Positions 33,541-45,960 of a stretch of DNA of 64,000 bases are shown in pieces; the first letter of the stretch is position 1; every line of letters begins with the position of its first letter. Position numbers and translations under genes: made by a program. The stretch lies in assembly GCA_027475525.1 (NCBI GenBank), contig JAMWFC010000073.1, positions 521,791 to 585,790 on the forward strand, in the 5' to 3' direction. The notes under the pieces were generated by a model that worked only from the letters and a program-made list of their open reading frames with translations, had not been told where the DNA came from and did not search any database. This stretch comes from Macrolepiota albuminosa. Its lineage: Eukaryota > Basidiomycota > Agaricomycetes > Agaricales > Agaricaceae.

Positions 33541-33762
33541 AAAATTAGAGATGCTCAAAAAACTGTTCCAATAAGTGAATATTTTAAAATGGCTATTGCT
33601 CCATCGGTTTTGATCTTGATTACATAGACCTAGATTTGTTCTGTAGCTACGATGCCATAGTATTTTACATGATTTAATCAGGATTTTATGTACTTCCCAT
33701 CCTTCATGCCAATGTCATCTTTCAAAAAGTATGAAACATTGGGACAGTTTTTTGAGCCACTG
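33541..33762 (-). repeat. Right terminal inverted repeat of the mariner element
   Basis: Reverse complement of the left repeat with one ~14-bp extra segment. The element ends GAGCCACTG next to the target TA. Confidence 0.92.
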
Positions 33763-33849
33763 TAAGTCAGACAAGAGGTATTGAAAAGAATACCGTGAAG
33801 ACAATGATATGTAGGGCTGATGGTTCTTTCACATTGATCTTGTTGTGCA

Positions 33850-36584
33850 TCTTGAGTCCAATGTTGTGTTTAGTGTTAATGTAACAGATGCATATTTTGT
33901 TTGATTGCACTCATTTGCATAAGAAATGGTACTTTATATCAACGTGTTTGACTTGCGAGTGAAGGGTCAGATCCTTGGACAGGTTGATGGCAGTGTTGTT
34001 ATTGCAAAAGATTGGAGTGGGACCATTGAGGACTTTATTGTGTTGTGCCCTCAGCCATACACATTCCTGGGCACTCTTAAAGGCCATCATATATTCAGCT
34101 TTGCAGAATGATGCTGCTATGGTCTTCTGCTTCCTTGTGGCCCAAGAGACTGCACCAGACCCCAGACTCCAAGCATATCTGCCAATGCTTTGTCTGGTGT
34201 CAAGACAATTTGCCCAGTCAAAGTCAGTGAACCCAATTAGGTTAACTGCTGTATCTTTCCCTCCCAAAGTCAACTTGAGATTGCATGTTCTCTTAAGGTA
34301 GCAGACAACTCTGATGACTGCATTCTAGTAGACTGTAGCATAACTGTCAATGAATTGGGTTAATTGCTGTACAGCATAAGCAATATCTGGGCAGGTTGAG
34401 ATAGCGACATATAGTAAACAGCCAACTAGGGACCTGTAGAGTGTGCATTGAATTATTGCTTGTTCCTCCTGAGATAGCAATGTTCAGTCAACCCTTCAAA
34501 GCTTCTGACCAGGTTCCATCAGTATTGTGATGGGATTGGCATCCTTTTGACTGAATTGTGAGATTATTTTATCTATGAGGGCAGTCTGTGAGAGTCTGAC
34601 AATTGAATGTTGAGGATCCTACTCAATTGCTATTCCCACAACAAATTTTGGCAGGCTGAGATCAGTTATTGTTCATGCAGTGCACATTTGCTCCTTGAAG
34701 CGGTCATTTTCAGCTTTGCAGCTGGCAATGGTGTAACAAAGTTACGGCTTTTGTGAGCTTAGAATCACACTGCACAGAATCAGACCAGTCTGGTCTATTG
34801 ACAATGTAGTGTAATATAAGAATAAGCTGCTTAGTAAGCAGCAAAGATAAACTATTTATAATATGTAGATATTAATATTATATTATAATTAATATAATAT
34901 AATATTGTCTACAAGTAAGTAAAAGCTATGTGGCCAATGCCATATAGCAGACTACGCTACAAATAGACAGAAAATCATTGACATAGAGTGCTGCAATGGT
35001 GGTGCCAGTGGTTGCCTGCCTGTAATAGACACAAGATTTGCAGGGTAAGCATTTAAATCTCCATGAGATCATCTTGTTGTTGACCATGTGATTCTATATA
35101 TGGCCTGCCTGCTTCATTCCATAGAGGCCATGGACCAAACACCAGACCCAGTCAACCTTTTCTTTCACTTCAAACCCTTCCAGTTGTATCATGTATTAAA
35201 CCTTGTTCTCTGGCAGCAGTCCATATAAAAATGTGATTTTTACATCAATTTGAGTGGCATCCCAGCCTTTGGCTGCTGCAAAGTGAAGTAAGACTCACCA
35301 TGATTCCATACATGTGGTTGGTGAGGTGGTCTTTGTATAGTCTCTACCATAGATTTGTTTAAACCCTTTAAATACCAGTTGTACCTTGTACCTCACTATT
35401 TTCCCACTTTTGTCACACTTTAGCTTGAAAACAGGGCGCCCTTTTCATATCTTCTGACCAACAGATATTTGGTTACAAGGAATTAATTTGTATACCCCCA
35501 TGTCTCTTAGAGATTTGAGTTCCTCCTCATAGGTTTCCTTCCACCAGGCCACGTTGGCTGAATCTAGTGCTTCCTTCTATGAATGTGGCTCATTGCCCAT
35601 ATCAATTGCGATAAGATCACTAAGAGATTTGGCAAGTGCCAGCAAGTGCTCAATCTCATCAGCTGTGGCAAGATTTGCCAGGTCAGGGGGTACGTCTATC
35701 TGTGCAGCTTGTGCATCACATTGCCTATCTGCCTTGGCTGCCTGGATTCTTGCTGCAGCTTCTCATGATTCCTGGACAGCCCTTTCTACCCTGATAAGCA
35801 GCAGATTCTCAGGATTTACTTTGGCAGTTGGAATTAGGATTTGATTTGATCTGCATGGTGCAGTGATTGGCTGTTCTTTGACTTGTGGTGCACCAACTTG
35901 TTCAAGTTCAGCTTCGCCTCATTCAATATTGATAGCCACCTCATGTGGTGGAGCTGGATGTGGTGGGTTGCTGTCATCATTGTCATCAATAGAAAATGGA
36001 GCTGTTGCTGAAGATTTCTTGATTCCACTGATGGTGATAGGTTTTGGCATATTTTGTGTAAGTATGGGCTCAGTCTCAATTCGGATTGGGTGTCTGTCGT
36101 GGTGCTCAAGGAATTGTACATAATAAGACTTGTAGATCTTTTGTGTGTCAGTCGTAACAGCGATAGGTTTTTGAGCCTTGGCTGTATTCTATAAGCATGC
36201 ACTCAATCCCTTGTACATTTAATTTTGAGTTGTGTTGGTTCAGAATCATTACAAAAGCACAGCACTCTATTTTCTGCATATAAGAGTAGTCTGGCACTTG
36301 CTTGGGCCATAGTTCAAATGGGGCCTTGCCTTTTAGTGACCTGGTTGGCATCTTAGCATGCAAGTGTGTAGCGGTCATGTAAAACTCATTTCACAAGGAG
36401 TCTGGACATTTTGCAGCTATTTTTATTGTCCTTGCTTTACCATGGAGTGTTCAATGCATTCTTTTGACATGACCCATATGAGCTGAGGTGTATGGAGCTC
36501 CAAATTTATGTCACAATCTTGTAGAGGCCAGCTATTTTTCCATCTTGCTGCCACTAAGTTCATCATCATGCCCCATCCTGTATA
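33850..36584 (-). pseudogene. Old Ty1/copia relic: integrase, RT and RNase H
   Basis: Minus-strand pieces in copia order: integrase core (36584-36430; HDDELSGSKMEK, then FGAPYTSAHMGHVKRMH), post-integrase region (36378-36148; PFELWPKQVPDYSYMQKIEC, then SKTYRCYD), RT fragments (35500-34700), the RT-RNase H connection (34440-34290; AVQQLTQFIDSYATVY) and RNase H (34273-33911; FTDFDWANCLDTRQSIGRYA, KTIAASFCKAEYM, VKHVDIKYHF). Stops and frameshifts are frequent and CpG is scarce. The text is closely related to the young copia at 58341-63920, so both belong to one lineage. The upstream integrase part lies at 37540-37860 beyond an insertion. Confidence 0.8.
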
Positions 36585-37540
36585 CATGGATCCATTGATG
36601 CAAAATGTAAGTTTTTATTTGTTTTAAGTTGTCCAAATGAAATTGAGCAAGTTTTAATTTAAATATCAAACTTGTATTCACGAAGTTCTGGCGACTTAGT
36701 TACATGCGCATACATGTTGTAAAAGTGTTGTAATTTTAATTGTTTCAGTTGAAATGTAAACTTAATAAAAGTTCACACTTGAAATGTGGATACAAAATAG
36801 TATTAATTCTAAAACCCAAAGTCAGTCTACTGCTGTTGGCCTAAGATGTCCACTTCCTGGGAACTCCGAGCTGTGGAGTCAACTGCTTGCCTGACTCCCC
36901 CAATTTTGTCCTCCTTTTATATCCCTGCCTTTGATGCATGGACCACTACATGTGGCATGTGTTTTTGTGTCGTCGTAATACATTGCCATGCCTAGGCAGT
37001 CAGTTAGCGTGTTACTGAGCCTGGTCTTATGGCTAATGGTTTGTTCGTTCTTTGGTGCGCGTGGCTACACCTTTTTTTTTTACAGCTAATCCTTCCTCTG
37101 CTGCCTCACCTTATCCTCTCATCCCTCTGTGTCCTTTTTCCTTTCTCCTGGGCTCACTTTGTCATTGTTCCGTGGTTGCGGTGGGCTGGCATTGTGGAGA
37201 GGAGGTATGATGAAAGAGTACAAAGTATTTTAGACCAAAGTGACGGGATGGTGTGGTGGCAGTGCTGATTTCAGAGATGATGCCAAGATCTTGGTCTTAC
37301 CAAGCACTGCCACTTACTCAGTTATCTCTGACTTCATCAATTGTTGATTGCTGCCTTGTTACCATGCATTTACTGCTGTGCTTAGCTGGGTTTGGCTAGT
37401 TTTCATAAGTTTTGGGTTGGGTTTTGGTGAGTCTGCCCATGTCTACAGTTTTCAACTAACACTTACAGTTTTCAGCGCTTTTTAGAGTATATTGAGACTA
37501 TATTTTGACTCTTATTGTCTGTCTTGTGTGAGGCAGACGT
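36585..37540. mobile_element. Unclassified CpG-rich insertion in the old copia integrase
   Basis: The minus-strand integrase reading stops at VYRMGHDDE (about 36584) and the preceding integrase text resumes only near 37540, so roughly 950 bp is inserted. The middle (about 36690-37260) is CpG-rich against a CpG-poor background. It contains TTTTATATCCCTGCC (TATA-like, about 36916) and a T-run near 37071. Edges and target duplications could not be fixed, and no transposase motif was seen. It may be an LTR or a non-autonomous element. Confidence 0.45.
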
Positions 37541-37860
37541 ATCATCATCTACCAGTCTCAAGTTCCCAGGCCTTTTCCCAGGCTTGCAGGCCTGAAAGGC
37601 ATTGCTCTTCTGCTTGAGTGGAACTGACCACGGCATATTTGTATAATCGTCTACAAGATCCATCACATATCTATTGCCTGTATGGGACTGCACATTCATA
37701 GGATCTGCTAAATCTATCCATACAATGTCTAGTCTGTCCATTGCTCTATGTTCCTCTTCCTGCACTTTCAGTACTGCCGATTTGATCTGTTTGCCAAGTA
37801 TGCAAACATCACATTTGGGTTGTGCGAGAAGTGAGGCAGTTGGCATTGATAACACTCAAA
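37541..37860 (-). pseudogene. Old copia relic, integrase N-terminal part
   Basis: Minus strand: PKCDVCILGKQIKSAV (the Cys pair of the integrase zinc finger) and LDIVWIDLADPMN (first catalytic Asp region), then YVMDLVDDYTNMPWSVPLKQ. It matches the corresponding part of the young copia (CDSCILGKQTKNAV, LEIVWVDLTGPQ, YVMNLVDDF). The His-containing half of the zinc finger is missing, so the copy is broken near 37860. Confidence 0.75.
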
Positions 37861-38890
37861 GTTTGGTCAGTAACAAATGTAGTAATAGTGTTACTGAGTC
37901 AAAAGCTTGCATTGGGCACACTTAAGGTGTTGAGGAGAGTCCCAGGCAGGTCCCAGAGATCACATCTATAAAATAAGGTAAAGTCAGGAAGAGGTTCAGC
38001 AAGTGTCAAGTGCCAAGATAAAAGCACCTATGGAAGAAGCGGTAAATGCACACAGCAATATGAGCAGCAAGAACATGGTAAGCTTAGCAAAGTCTAAGCA
38101 TTATTAATGCCTGCCATAGATGCAAGGCAGGAGGATGTTGTTGGCTAGCAATAGTCTGCAACTGCCGATTACTTTAACATTGCTGATTGTAAGGAAGAGA
38201 ATATGTGGGGCAGGAAACTCTGTTCTGATTGTTATACACAAGTTGGTAAGTACTTTTTATACTACAAGAAGTTTACTGTCACCAAGTAACTAATAATGCC
38301 AAAGTGCAGTAAACTGGAAAATTTATGGGGTGGCTCCAATGGTTTCAGATCCCTACTGTCTATTCAACATGCTTAGCGATGCCAGGCAGCAGATTGCAAT
38401 GCTAAACCATCAATCTATCAACCTTCTGTCTGTCCCAGATACAAAGCAATGTCAAGTGCCAAATCAAGGGCACTAAGCACTGTCAGATGCCAAGGTCAAA
38501 TGCCAAGCTGTCCATCAGTTTTGATAGATCATCAGTCTTCTTGCTAAGCGCTGTTGCCAGTGACTGATGCCATTTGTCAGTTGTCATTCTGTCTGCTGTC
38601 AGTGCTATCATTGATTGGATCTGCTTCTTGCTATGCACAGCTGTCAAATATCACCAAAATTGATAAATTAGCATGTGCTAAGGGATTCTGAGCTGGTGCC
38701 ATGCTACCATGGCCTGCTGTCAATGTGCTGATCCTGTATGGGGTCCTATCATCTCCTCTCAACTGAAAAATTGACTGTCCTCAATCACCAAATAAGGCTA
38801 CTGTTACTGTTTTTGTGACATGTAGCCTGTGCATTCTTCAGACTTTGTTTATAGTTCTAGTGCATGAGTTTGGACTTCATTGCTTCTTCT
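37861..38890. other. TGCCAAG-rich sequence, no supported gene
   Basis: Repeated words such as AAGTGCCAAG, GATGCCAAGG and AATGCCAAGC (37990-38520) relate in inverted sense to TTGGCA-rich text at 24700-25000. No ORF with a recognisable domain. Confidence 0.4.
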
Positions 38891-38899
38891 GATTTTACC

Positions 38900-41375
38900 T
38901 GGTGCTCCTATCACAAATAATGTCTCTCCATATTCCAACTCCACCCCCTGTTCCTTCCATCAAGGCCTCAGATGTGGCACATGCTTATATTGCCAAAGCA
39001 AACAATTTCCTCAAGCAGATCAATGGCGTTGGTGCAAAAGCGTCTGTGAATTTGGTAGTTGCCGTTATGAAGCTGTATGAGCAGTGGTTGGAAATATGCA
39101 TTTTTGGCATGGGCTGGAATCACAAAATTGAAGTGTTAGAATGGTGTTGCTCATGCTATCTGGATCATCATGGTGCTGATTGGTTGGTGCCTTATTCCTG
39201 TTTTGTGAGCATTCTGTTGTAGTACTTGGTGTGAGTATTACTGATAGTTCTGGGGCTTGCAGATGTAGAGTATGACTCCTCAATTCACACTGACTTGATG
39301 ATGAACTTGATGTATTAATGTTTTGAGTTGCAAATCCTAATCTTCCAGAATGCAGAAGGTTCTCAACAAACTCCAGCCTAAGCAATTCACTCCCTGGGAA
39401 TCACCGAGCCTTTGCCTATCAATTGCCTGTCTATTCTCTACTAAACTTGGGCTATTTATACTGTTTTTCTGGTGCACAGACCACTATCTACACATGACCC
39501 TTTGTTATAAACTCCCCAACCTCTGGAACATATTTGATAGTCCAATTTTCTTTTTGAGAGGCCTGTTTTGATGCATCAATTCCACCATTCAACTTCTTGT
39601 TCCATCATTCTTCTGGATGTCTCTGATTGCCACTTCCCCATTTGTTTGAGATCTATTTAGCATGATCCCATTCATAGATCCTTCTTTCTCCTTTTGGTTG
39701 TGTCATTGTCAGATCTGATCTTTGATCCAGATCACCACAATTTGATCCCATTTTGTCACTTCTGCCAGCTCCCATGCTTCCCCTCCCCATTACAGTGGTT
39801 GAACTATTGTTGAGCTGATAGTTTGAGCCAGTCCCTGCCTGTTGTTCTGTACTTTTCTGTGTATTTATTGGGATGTTTTTGGAGATATAATTTGTTGAGA
39901 CTGCTACCAGGAGGCTTACAGTTTTCAGCCCATAATTAAATGTTTATTTTGACTTCTGGTGCATGGTGTGTCTCTGACTGCTGGTACAGCATCGTATCAC
40001 TGTCTTCTTACACTGTCGCTAACTGATTGTTTCACTAGGTATCCCCTCTTGTCCCAACCATCAAAGACAAGTTGGAGGACATTCTGTCCAGGGCGTTGCC
40101 AATGACGGTAAGCGCACCTGCAGCAGAGTGAGTATTTCTAACTCATTTCTTTGACTTAGCTTTGGTCTGATTTGTCCCCTCATAGTAAACAGGAGGTGTT
40201 GGTGCCTTTGGCGCATATGCAGATGGAGGAAGAGATTGCAGCAAGGTGAGAGGTCTCTTGGGACTCCTGGAAGATTACCAGGGTGCTGGAGGAGTGGGAG
40301 AGAGTGGCAATGTTGGCAGCTGAGATGGAGGAAATTGCTGAGGGGAAGGCACCTGCTGCTGAGAGGCAGAGAACCATGACTGAGAAATCTGGCAAGGTTG
40401 GTTGCACCAGCAGCATTTTGAGCCCAGTATTGCTGGCTAGCAAGTCAGGCTCACTGAGGAAGCTGGCAGATGCTTCCAAATGCAAGGTATGTGTTGATTT
40501 TTCTTGCCATTGCCAACAGTTGCTAACAACACTTGCAGAGTCGCAAGGTAGCTCCTCAATATGTGGTAAGCCATTCTCTTTTTCTGGTCTGTTAATTTAC
40601 TGTGATTCATTTAGGCACCTGTGCAGTCCAGCTTCAACAACACAGAGCTCAAAGGACTGCTACTGCCACGTTGTGAGGAAGCCATTTTGGATGAGGGTCA
40701 GGAAGCTGGTGTCATAATGGAGGAGATGAAGGGAAAGAAGACCATTTTCCTGGTGACCCAGCAGTCATTTAAGGAGGCACAGAGAGCAGTAAGTAACTTC
40801 TCCATCTTCTTCTTCTCACTAACTCTTGGCACTAGTGCAACAAATGCTGGGCAGACAATGACCCAGAAGGCTGTTGGTTCCCAACTGGAGCTCAGCCCTG
40901 CTATCATCGTGGGGTCCTCAAACGTGCTTGCACCATTGATGGGGCCAAAAGTTGCAAGCGTGGTGGAGCACCAGATGCCCTTATTGAGAAGACCTTTTTC
41001 CACATAGTGTTGATGAGGAGAGCCAGGGAGTTTGTGGAGGGGCAAAGGAAGAAGGTTGCTGCTGGTGGCATGGCAGTTATTGAACATGCCTCCTTGGCAT
41101 TGCTGATCCACCAAGGAGATGGAACAGAGATGGTCAGCAATCAAGGTGCTGGGGAGTGCCAAGGGACTTTGGTCCCAGAAAGATGACAAGCCCCTTCCCC
41201 AAGCCAAGGAAAGGGCAAAGCCAAGTGACCTCATGTGGCATTGTCACCTTCATCCTTGCTAGCTCTCAAGGACACTGAGATGGAAGACCTGGAGAAGGCT
41301 TTAGCGGCGAGTTGCCTTCCACCCCCAGAGACTGAGGCAGATCCAAGTGGCCTTTTGTTGCTGATCCAACTGAGT
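38900..41375 (+). pseudogene. Relic of an unrecognised multi-exon gene
   Basis: Plus-strand open pieces separated by intron-like gaps: PPPVPSIKASDVAHAYIAKA (from about 38920), EWERVAMLAAEMEEIAEGKA (about 40292), FNNTELKGLLLPRCEEAILD (about 40630), a Cys-containing segment (about 40890-40985; GAQPCYHRGVLKRACTIDGA and SCKRGG) and a C-terminal part to about 41375. GTAAGT/GTATGT and CAG sites border several pieces, for example near 40487 and 40790. The layout (acidic helical region, then paired Cys clusters) resembles Cys-cluster proteins repeated in some Agaricomycete genomes, but I cannot name the family. Stops indicate decay, or exon limits I have wrong. Confidence 0.35.
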
Positions 41376-41871
41376 GTGCCAGTCAAAGCATGCCAGTCAC
41401 TGCATACCAGTCAATCAAAAGAGCATGCAAGCAATTAATATAATATCAAGACTAGTCTACTACAAGTGGGTAGCTACTCCTTAAATATTGGTGGGGGCCA
41501 CTCCAGGTTCCTGAGGAGTTCTGGGATGTCTGGGGTGGTTCTGAAAGCTAATGGGCTGCAGAGTGAGGGAGGAGGAATTGTATACCAGAGATCATACATG
41601 CAAAGCATGTGATCAATTGGCATGGAGGGATGGCCATAATGTGTGATGCATGATAGCTGGAGTGATTAACATGATCCAATTGTTGATCTTTGTGCTATCA
41701 GGTAGTCCTGGGGTCCATGATGTGGGGCTGTCAGGAGGTGTGGCATGATGGCAGGGTCTGATGCACATGATGACGGTGTTGGCAGTTGTGTGTGTTGTGG
41801 GGTTGGCAGAAAAGTCCCAGATGGTGTTCCAGGGGTGTTCTCGGATGGTATCAAGTGGGGGGGTCATGACA
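41375..41871 (-). mobile_element. Truncated LTR of the 719-bp gypsy family
   Basis: On the minus strand it begins TGTCATGACCCCCCCACTT (at 41871). It continues through text matching the solo LTR at 4404-5122, including the GATCAATTGATC-like and GTACTTA...AGTCTTGATATTA regions, and stops near 41375 without the CCTGACA end. CpG sites of the young copy appear here as TpG or CpA. Confidence 0.7.
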
Positions 41872-44800
41872 CTTTCAACACGTGGGCACAAGTGGCCAAA
41901 GGCAACCCCCTGTCTCCAGAAGGCAACCTTTGCCCCAAGGGCAACAACACTTCAGAGGATACCCTCTCCTACATTGATGAACCCCAGAACTCTGGACTTT
42001 CTCCTGACAACCCTGGGAATCCTCCCCCCACTCCTGCTCCTGAGTTTTCTCATGAACATCCCCTACCTGGACTTGTGACCTCCTGTGCCTGTGAGGGACC
42101 CCTGAGACTGTACAGCACCACGCAACCCCAGTATGGGCAAGCCCTGCAACCCCAGTATAGGCAAGCCCTGCCCTGACCTCCCTTTGAACCAGGCCCCCCA
42201 GGCTTCCCATGACCTAGGGACTCTCCCAAACCCTGCATGGCCCTGATCCGGGACTCTCTCAACCCCCCTATGATTAACCACCTCAGCATTCTCCCAAACA
42301 AGTACCTTCACATCCCCATCCCTCCCTGGATGTCCTCCTCCCACTGCCTCCCCTCTGGGATCCAGCAGCCCTCCACTGCCCCCACAAGAACCCCCCAACC
42401 CCCCAGTGGGCCCTTGGACCCCTGCCAGGAGGTTATGGACAGCCTCCTGAGAGAGACCTGCCTGACAGAGGACCCCCCAGAGGATGGGGTGCCGCTGTGG
42501 GTGCTTTCCCACCTCAGCAGGGAGGAGGAAACCATTATTACTAACTACTACCATGCCACTTCCCTCTGTGTAATCATAATCTACAGGGAGGAGAGAACCA
42601 TTATTACTACTACTACCATGCTGCTCCCCTTCTGCATAACTATAACCCACAGGATGACACCTGAGATGCCCTTGTCCAGAAAGGTAAGCTCAACATCCAG
42701 AACCCCAAACCCTTTTATGGATGTGACCCCCAAAAATGGCAGACCTTCCTGATGCAGTATCTCATGTTCCAGGCCAAACCCATCATATTTCAACTTGAAG
42801 GAGCCCACATTGCATTTGCTGCATCATACCTGCAGGGACTGGCCTTACTACTACACAGCCCTCCTCCAATTTGACCCCAACAACTCTGTACTATCCTAGT
42901 GGGTAGTTTGTGCAAGAGTTCTCTGGCCATTTCAGCATCTTTGACACCATTTCAGAGGCCAAGAAGAACCTCTTCAATCTCTGAATAAGAACTAAGGAAT
43001 GCTTTGCCATCTTCATCATTTGATTCAAAAAAGAGGCTTATGTGATGGGCTGGAACTACAATGTCCTCTGGTTTGCCCTCTGACAAGCGCTTCCCCAACA
43101 GATCAAGGACGTTCTCCACCTCATGCCCAAGCAAGCAACATACAATGGCTACAAAGCTCTAATGACCCAAATCAATTAAATGTACTGGGAAGATCGCAAT
43201 GAGTACTCCAGCTTTCTAACTCAGTAGAACCCTTCAGAAAGACCTTCCTGAAAGACTAACACCCTGGAGCCCCTAACCAGGTATCCCTGGGCCCTGCCTT
43301 GCATCTCATTCCAGGATGAGGACCCCCTGGGCCACCCCGTGCTCCAGTGCCATGACTGCCAGCTGCCCCTCAATGCTGCCAACGTCAACAACATCCCTGA
43401 CCCCCTTCCTGGGCTCTCTGACAGCCCCAACACTCTGACTGACAATTGTCCCAGAGATGACAAAGAAGAAGCCCTCTGCACAAACCAAATCAGAAACCCC
43501 AACCAGCTCTAGATTGACATCCCTGAAGAAGTTCAGGAACAATGATGCTGGAAGGGCACTTGCCTCCTCTGTGGAGAGCTTGGACACTTTATTGGCAGCT
43601 GTCCAAGACAGCAGACTATGGGTTGGGCTGTCTGGACCATCAACAGAGAAGAATGCGACTTCCAGTTCACAGGAAACGACCTGGAAATTTAGAAACAGAA
43701 GACATTCTGAATTGTGGATCAGACCCTGATGTCTTCTCTGCCCTGGTTTTCCACCTTTGCACCATGGCTCAACATTCTTTGGACACTCTCCTGACTCACC
43801 TCCTCTCACATTCCCCTCAATTTCTTCTCCTCCAGACCACCCTCACCTCCCTGGAGCCCATCAAATAGACAGCAATGCCACCAACAACTTCATTGACAAA
43901 GCTCAGGTGGCCCTTGCCCTGCAACCCCTCCAAAGACTTCTCCTCCCCATCCACCTCCAGCTCTTTGATGGCAGCACCTCCTTGGCTGGCAACATTACTC
44001 ACTTCATACAAACGCCTATAATTTTTGCCTCCATCAATCGCCAAACTCTCTGACTTCTGGTTACTAAACTCCATGCTGCTGCCCCCCTCCTTCTCAGACT
44101 TCCATGACTGTGCACCACAGATCCCTGGATTGATTGGAAGGCCCTCATGCTTACTCTCAATTGTGGTGCAGTCCAGGAACCCATTCCTTTTAAGTCTCCA
44201 CCTCTCATAACAAGTCCAGAAGACCCCTGGCATCCTTCAGAGAAGACCCTTGGCCTCTGCTCCCAATTCACTTGGTTCTTTGTGATTCATGTACACCTCA
44301 GCACCAACTCCAAGCAACTCCCCACCCTCATCAACAGCGGGGCCACTGGAATATTCATTGGTGACCACTTCAATCTCCTCCACACCTAGCTTGACAAACC
44401 CCTTGAACTCTGGTTGTTTGACAGAAATAATGTGATGTCTGGGCCCATCATGAAGGGCCACACCACCACCATGACTCTCAACAATGGCTTGACATTCCTG
44501 GACAACTTCCTGGTTATGCAACTCCCTGAAATGACCTCCATCATCCTCAGGCTCCTCTGGCCTTGAGAGGTAAACCCCAATATCTGCTGGGAGGACCTCA
44601 CCATGACCTTCCCACTCCCAGGGCCCAACTCGCCACTGCCATCCACCTTTATCTCCAAACCCTAAAAGACCTGGGGTGCCCTGACCCTCCCCAGAAAGAC
44701 CCCATCCAGTTCCTCTCAAACATCTCCTGGAACCATTACAAGAGGCCCCACTACCCTGCCTGGAATCACTGGCCCTTGCCCAGGCCCAACCCCAAATCTG

Positions 44801-45331
44801 ATGCACCTTTCAAATCATCTGGAGTTCTGGACATCAAAATTATTGGCTGCATCCTCTTCACACAAATTCTCCAGGATGGCACCCTGGCCTACCAGCTCCA
44901 GGTATTCCTGATGCTACCCAAAAAACACCTCTGGGCCAAAGACACTGGCCCCAATGCTAGGACTGAAGACCAACTCCTCACCAAAGTTGTTTCCCCTAAA
45001 TACCATGAGTTTGCTGACATCTTCTCTAAAGATAGCGCTAAGGACCTCTCTCTGCACTGGTCATACAACCATAAGATCAACCTCAAGGACAGCATGAAAC
45101 CCCTGCTTGGCAAGATCTACAACATGTCTGAGGTTGAGCTCCATGCACTCAAGGGTTATCTTGACAACATACTAGAAAAGAGATTCATCCATGCTTCAAT
45201 CTCTGCTGCTGGAGCATCAGTCCTCTTTATCAAAAAGAAAGATGGGTCCCTCCAACTATGCGTTGACTACTAGGGATTGAACAAGATCACCAAGAAAAAT
45301 TGGTATCCCCTTTTCCTCATCGGAGACCTGG
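41872..45331 (+). pseudogene. Chromodomain-gypsy relic, 5' half: gag, protease, first part of RT
   Basis: Gag traces: a Pro-rich leader (41900-42180), then FYGCDPQKWQTFLMQYLMFQ and following (42700-42850), which is the start of the gag capsid domain. The zinc knuckle CLLCGELGHFIGSCP (about 43561-43605) is intact. Protease LINSGATGIFIGDHF (about 44320-44370) has its catalytic Asp changed to Asn. The RT N-terminus runs from about 44960 (YHEFADIFSKDSA, then ASVLFIKKKDGSLQLCVDY) to FLIGDLV, where an LTR is inserted at 45332. Many stops, low CpG. The remaining pol follows after the nested insertions at 51502. Confidence 0.85.
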
Positions 45332-45780
45332 TGTCACAACTCCTCCCACCCAGAACCACCCAGGATACCTCCAGAACCCCATCCAGGACACCTCTGCAAA
45401 CCCCACAACACAACTCCTGCCATCAGGGCTGCCTCCACTGCCATCATGCACATCAAGCCCTGCTATCACATGCACCTCCTGACAGCCCCACATCATGGAC
45501 CTCAGGACCACCTGCTGATATGACGATCCATGATTGGATCATGTCAAATTACCCTGGCCATCACGTATCACACATCATGACCATCCCTCCACACTAATTG
45601 ATCATGTGCTCTGCATGTGTGATCTCTGGTATACAATTCCCCTTCCTCCCCCCACTGCCCATTCACTCCTGGAACTGCCTCAGATATCCTGGGACCCCTC
45701 AGAAACCTGGAGTAACCCCCACCAGTACTTAAAGATGGTTGCCCTGGCTGCTGTGAGGGACGAACATCAGAAAGGGTGTG
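45332..45780 (+). mobile_element. LTR (719-bp gypsy family), left part
   Basis: Starts TGTCACAACTCCTCCCACC directly after CCTGG (45327-45331) and aligns with the solo LTR at 4404 as far as ...AGTACTTA (about 45725-45760). There it is interrupted by the DIRS element. The rest of the LTR lies at about 51106-51496, followed by CTTGG, a target duplication with one change. The right edge given here is approximate. Confidence 0.8.
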
Positions 45781-45960
45781 GTCTTTGAATGAGGGTGGCT
45801 GTGTCGTCACAGGAATCCCTTTTTCCTGCGACTCCCACCCTCAGTGTTCTCATCATCGCTCAGCATCGCGTCTTCCTGCAGAAAACAAAATATCTTTCTG
45901 TTAAATTTAACACAGTTGAGTATTAGACGAAAACACCTGTAGATACATCTGCTTTCTACA

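Larger units (their letters stand above)
32202..33762 (-). mobile_element. Tc1/mariner element with long nested inverted repeats
   Basis: 1561 bp flanked by TA (32200-32201 and 33763-33764). The terminal inverted repeats span about 212 bp (32202-32413) and 222 bp (33541-33762). They are nearly identical except for a ~14-bp insertion in the right one (around ACAAATCTAGGTCT on the reverse strand). Each repeat both starts and ends with a shared 24-26-bp box, CAGTGGCTCAAAAAACTGTC outside and its inverted relative inside. The decayed transposase lies between them on the minus strand. It is CpG-poor, so not recent. Confidence 0.92.

Noticed and set aside
34860..34920. AT palindrome (TATTAATATTATATTATAATTA region) as an origin or matrix attachment site
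   Set aside because: Simple AT-rich sequence inside the old copia relic. Nothing else supports a function.
42237..42752. Pro-rich 171-codon ORF (and overlapping minus-strand ORFs of similar length)
   Set aside because: They are overlapping readings of a C-rich gag region of the decayed gypsy. Low CpG and low stop density in C-rich text create long spurious frames on both strands.
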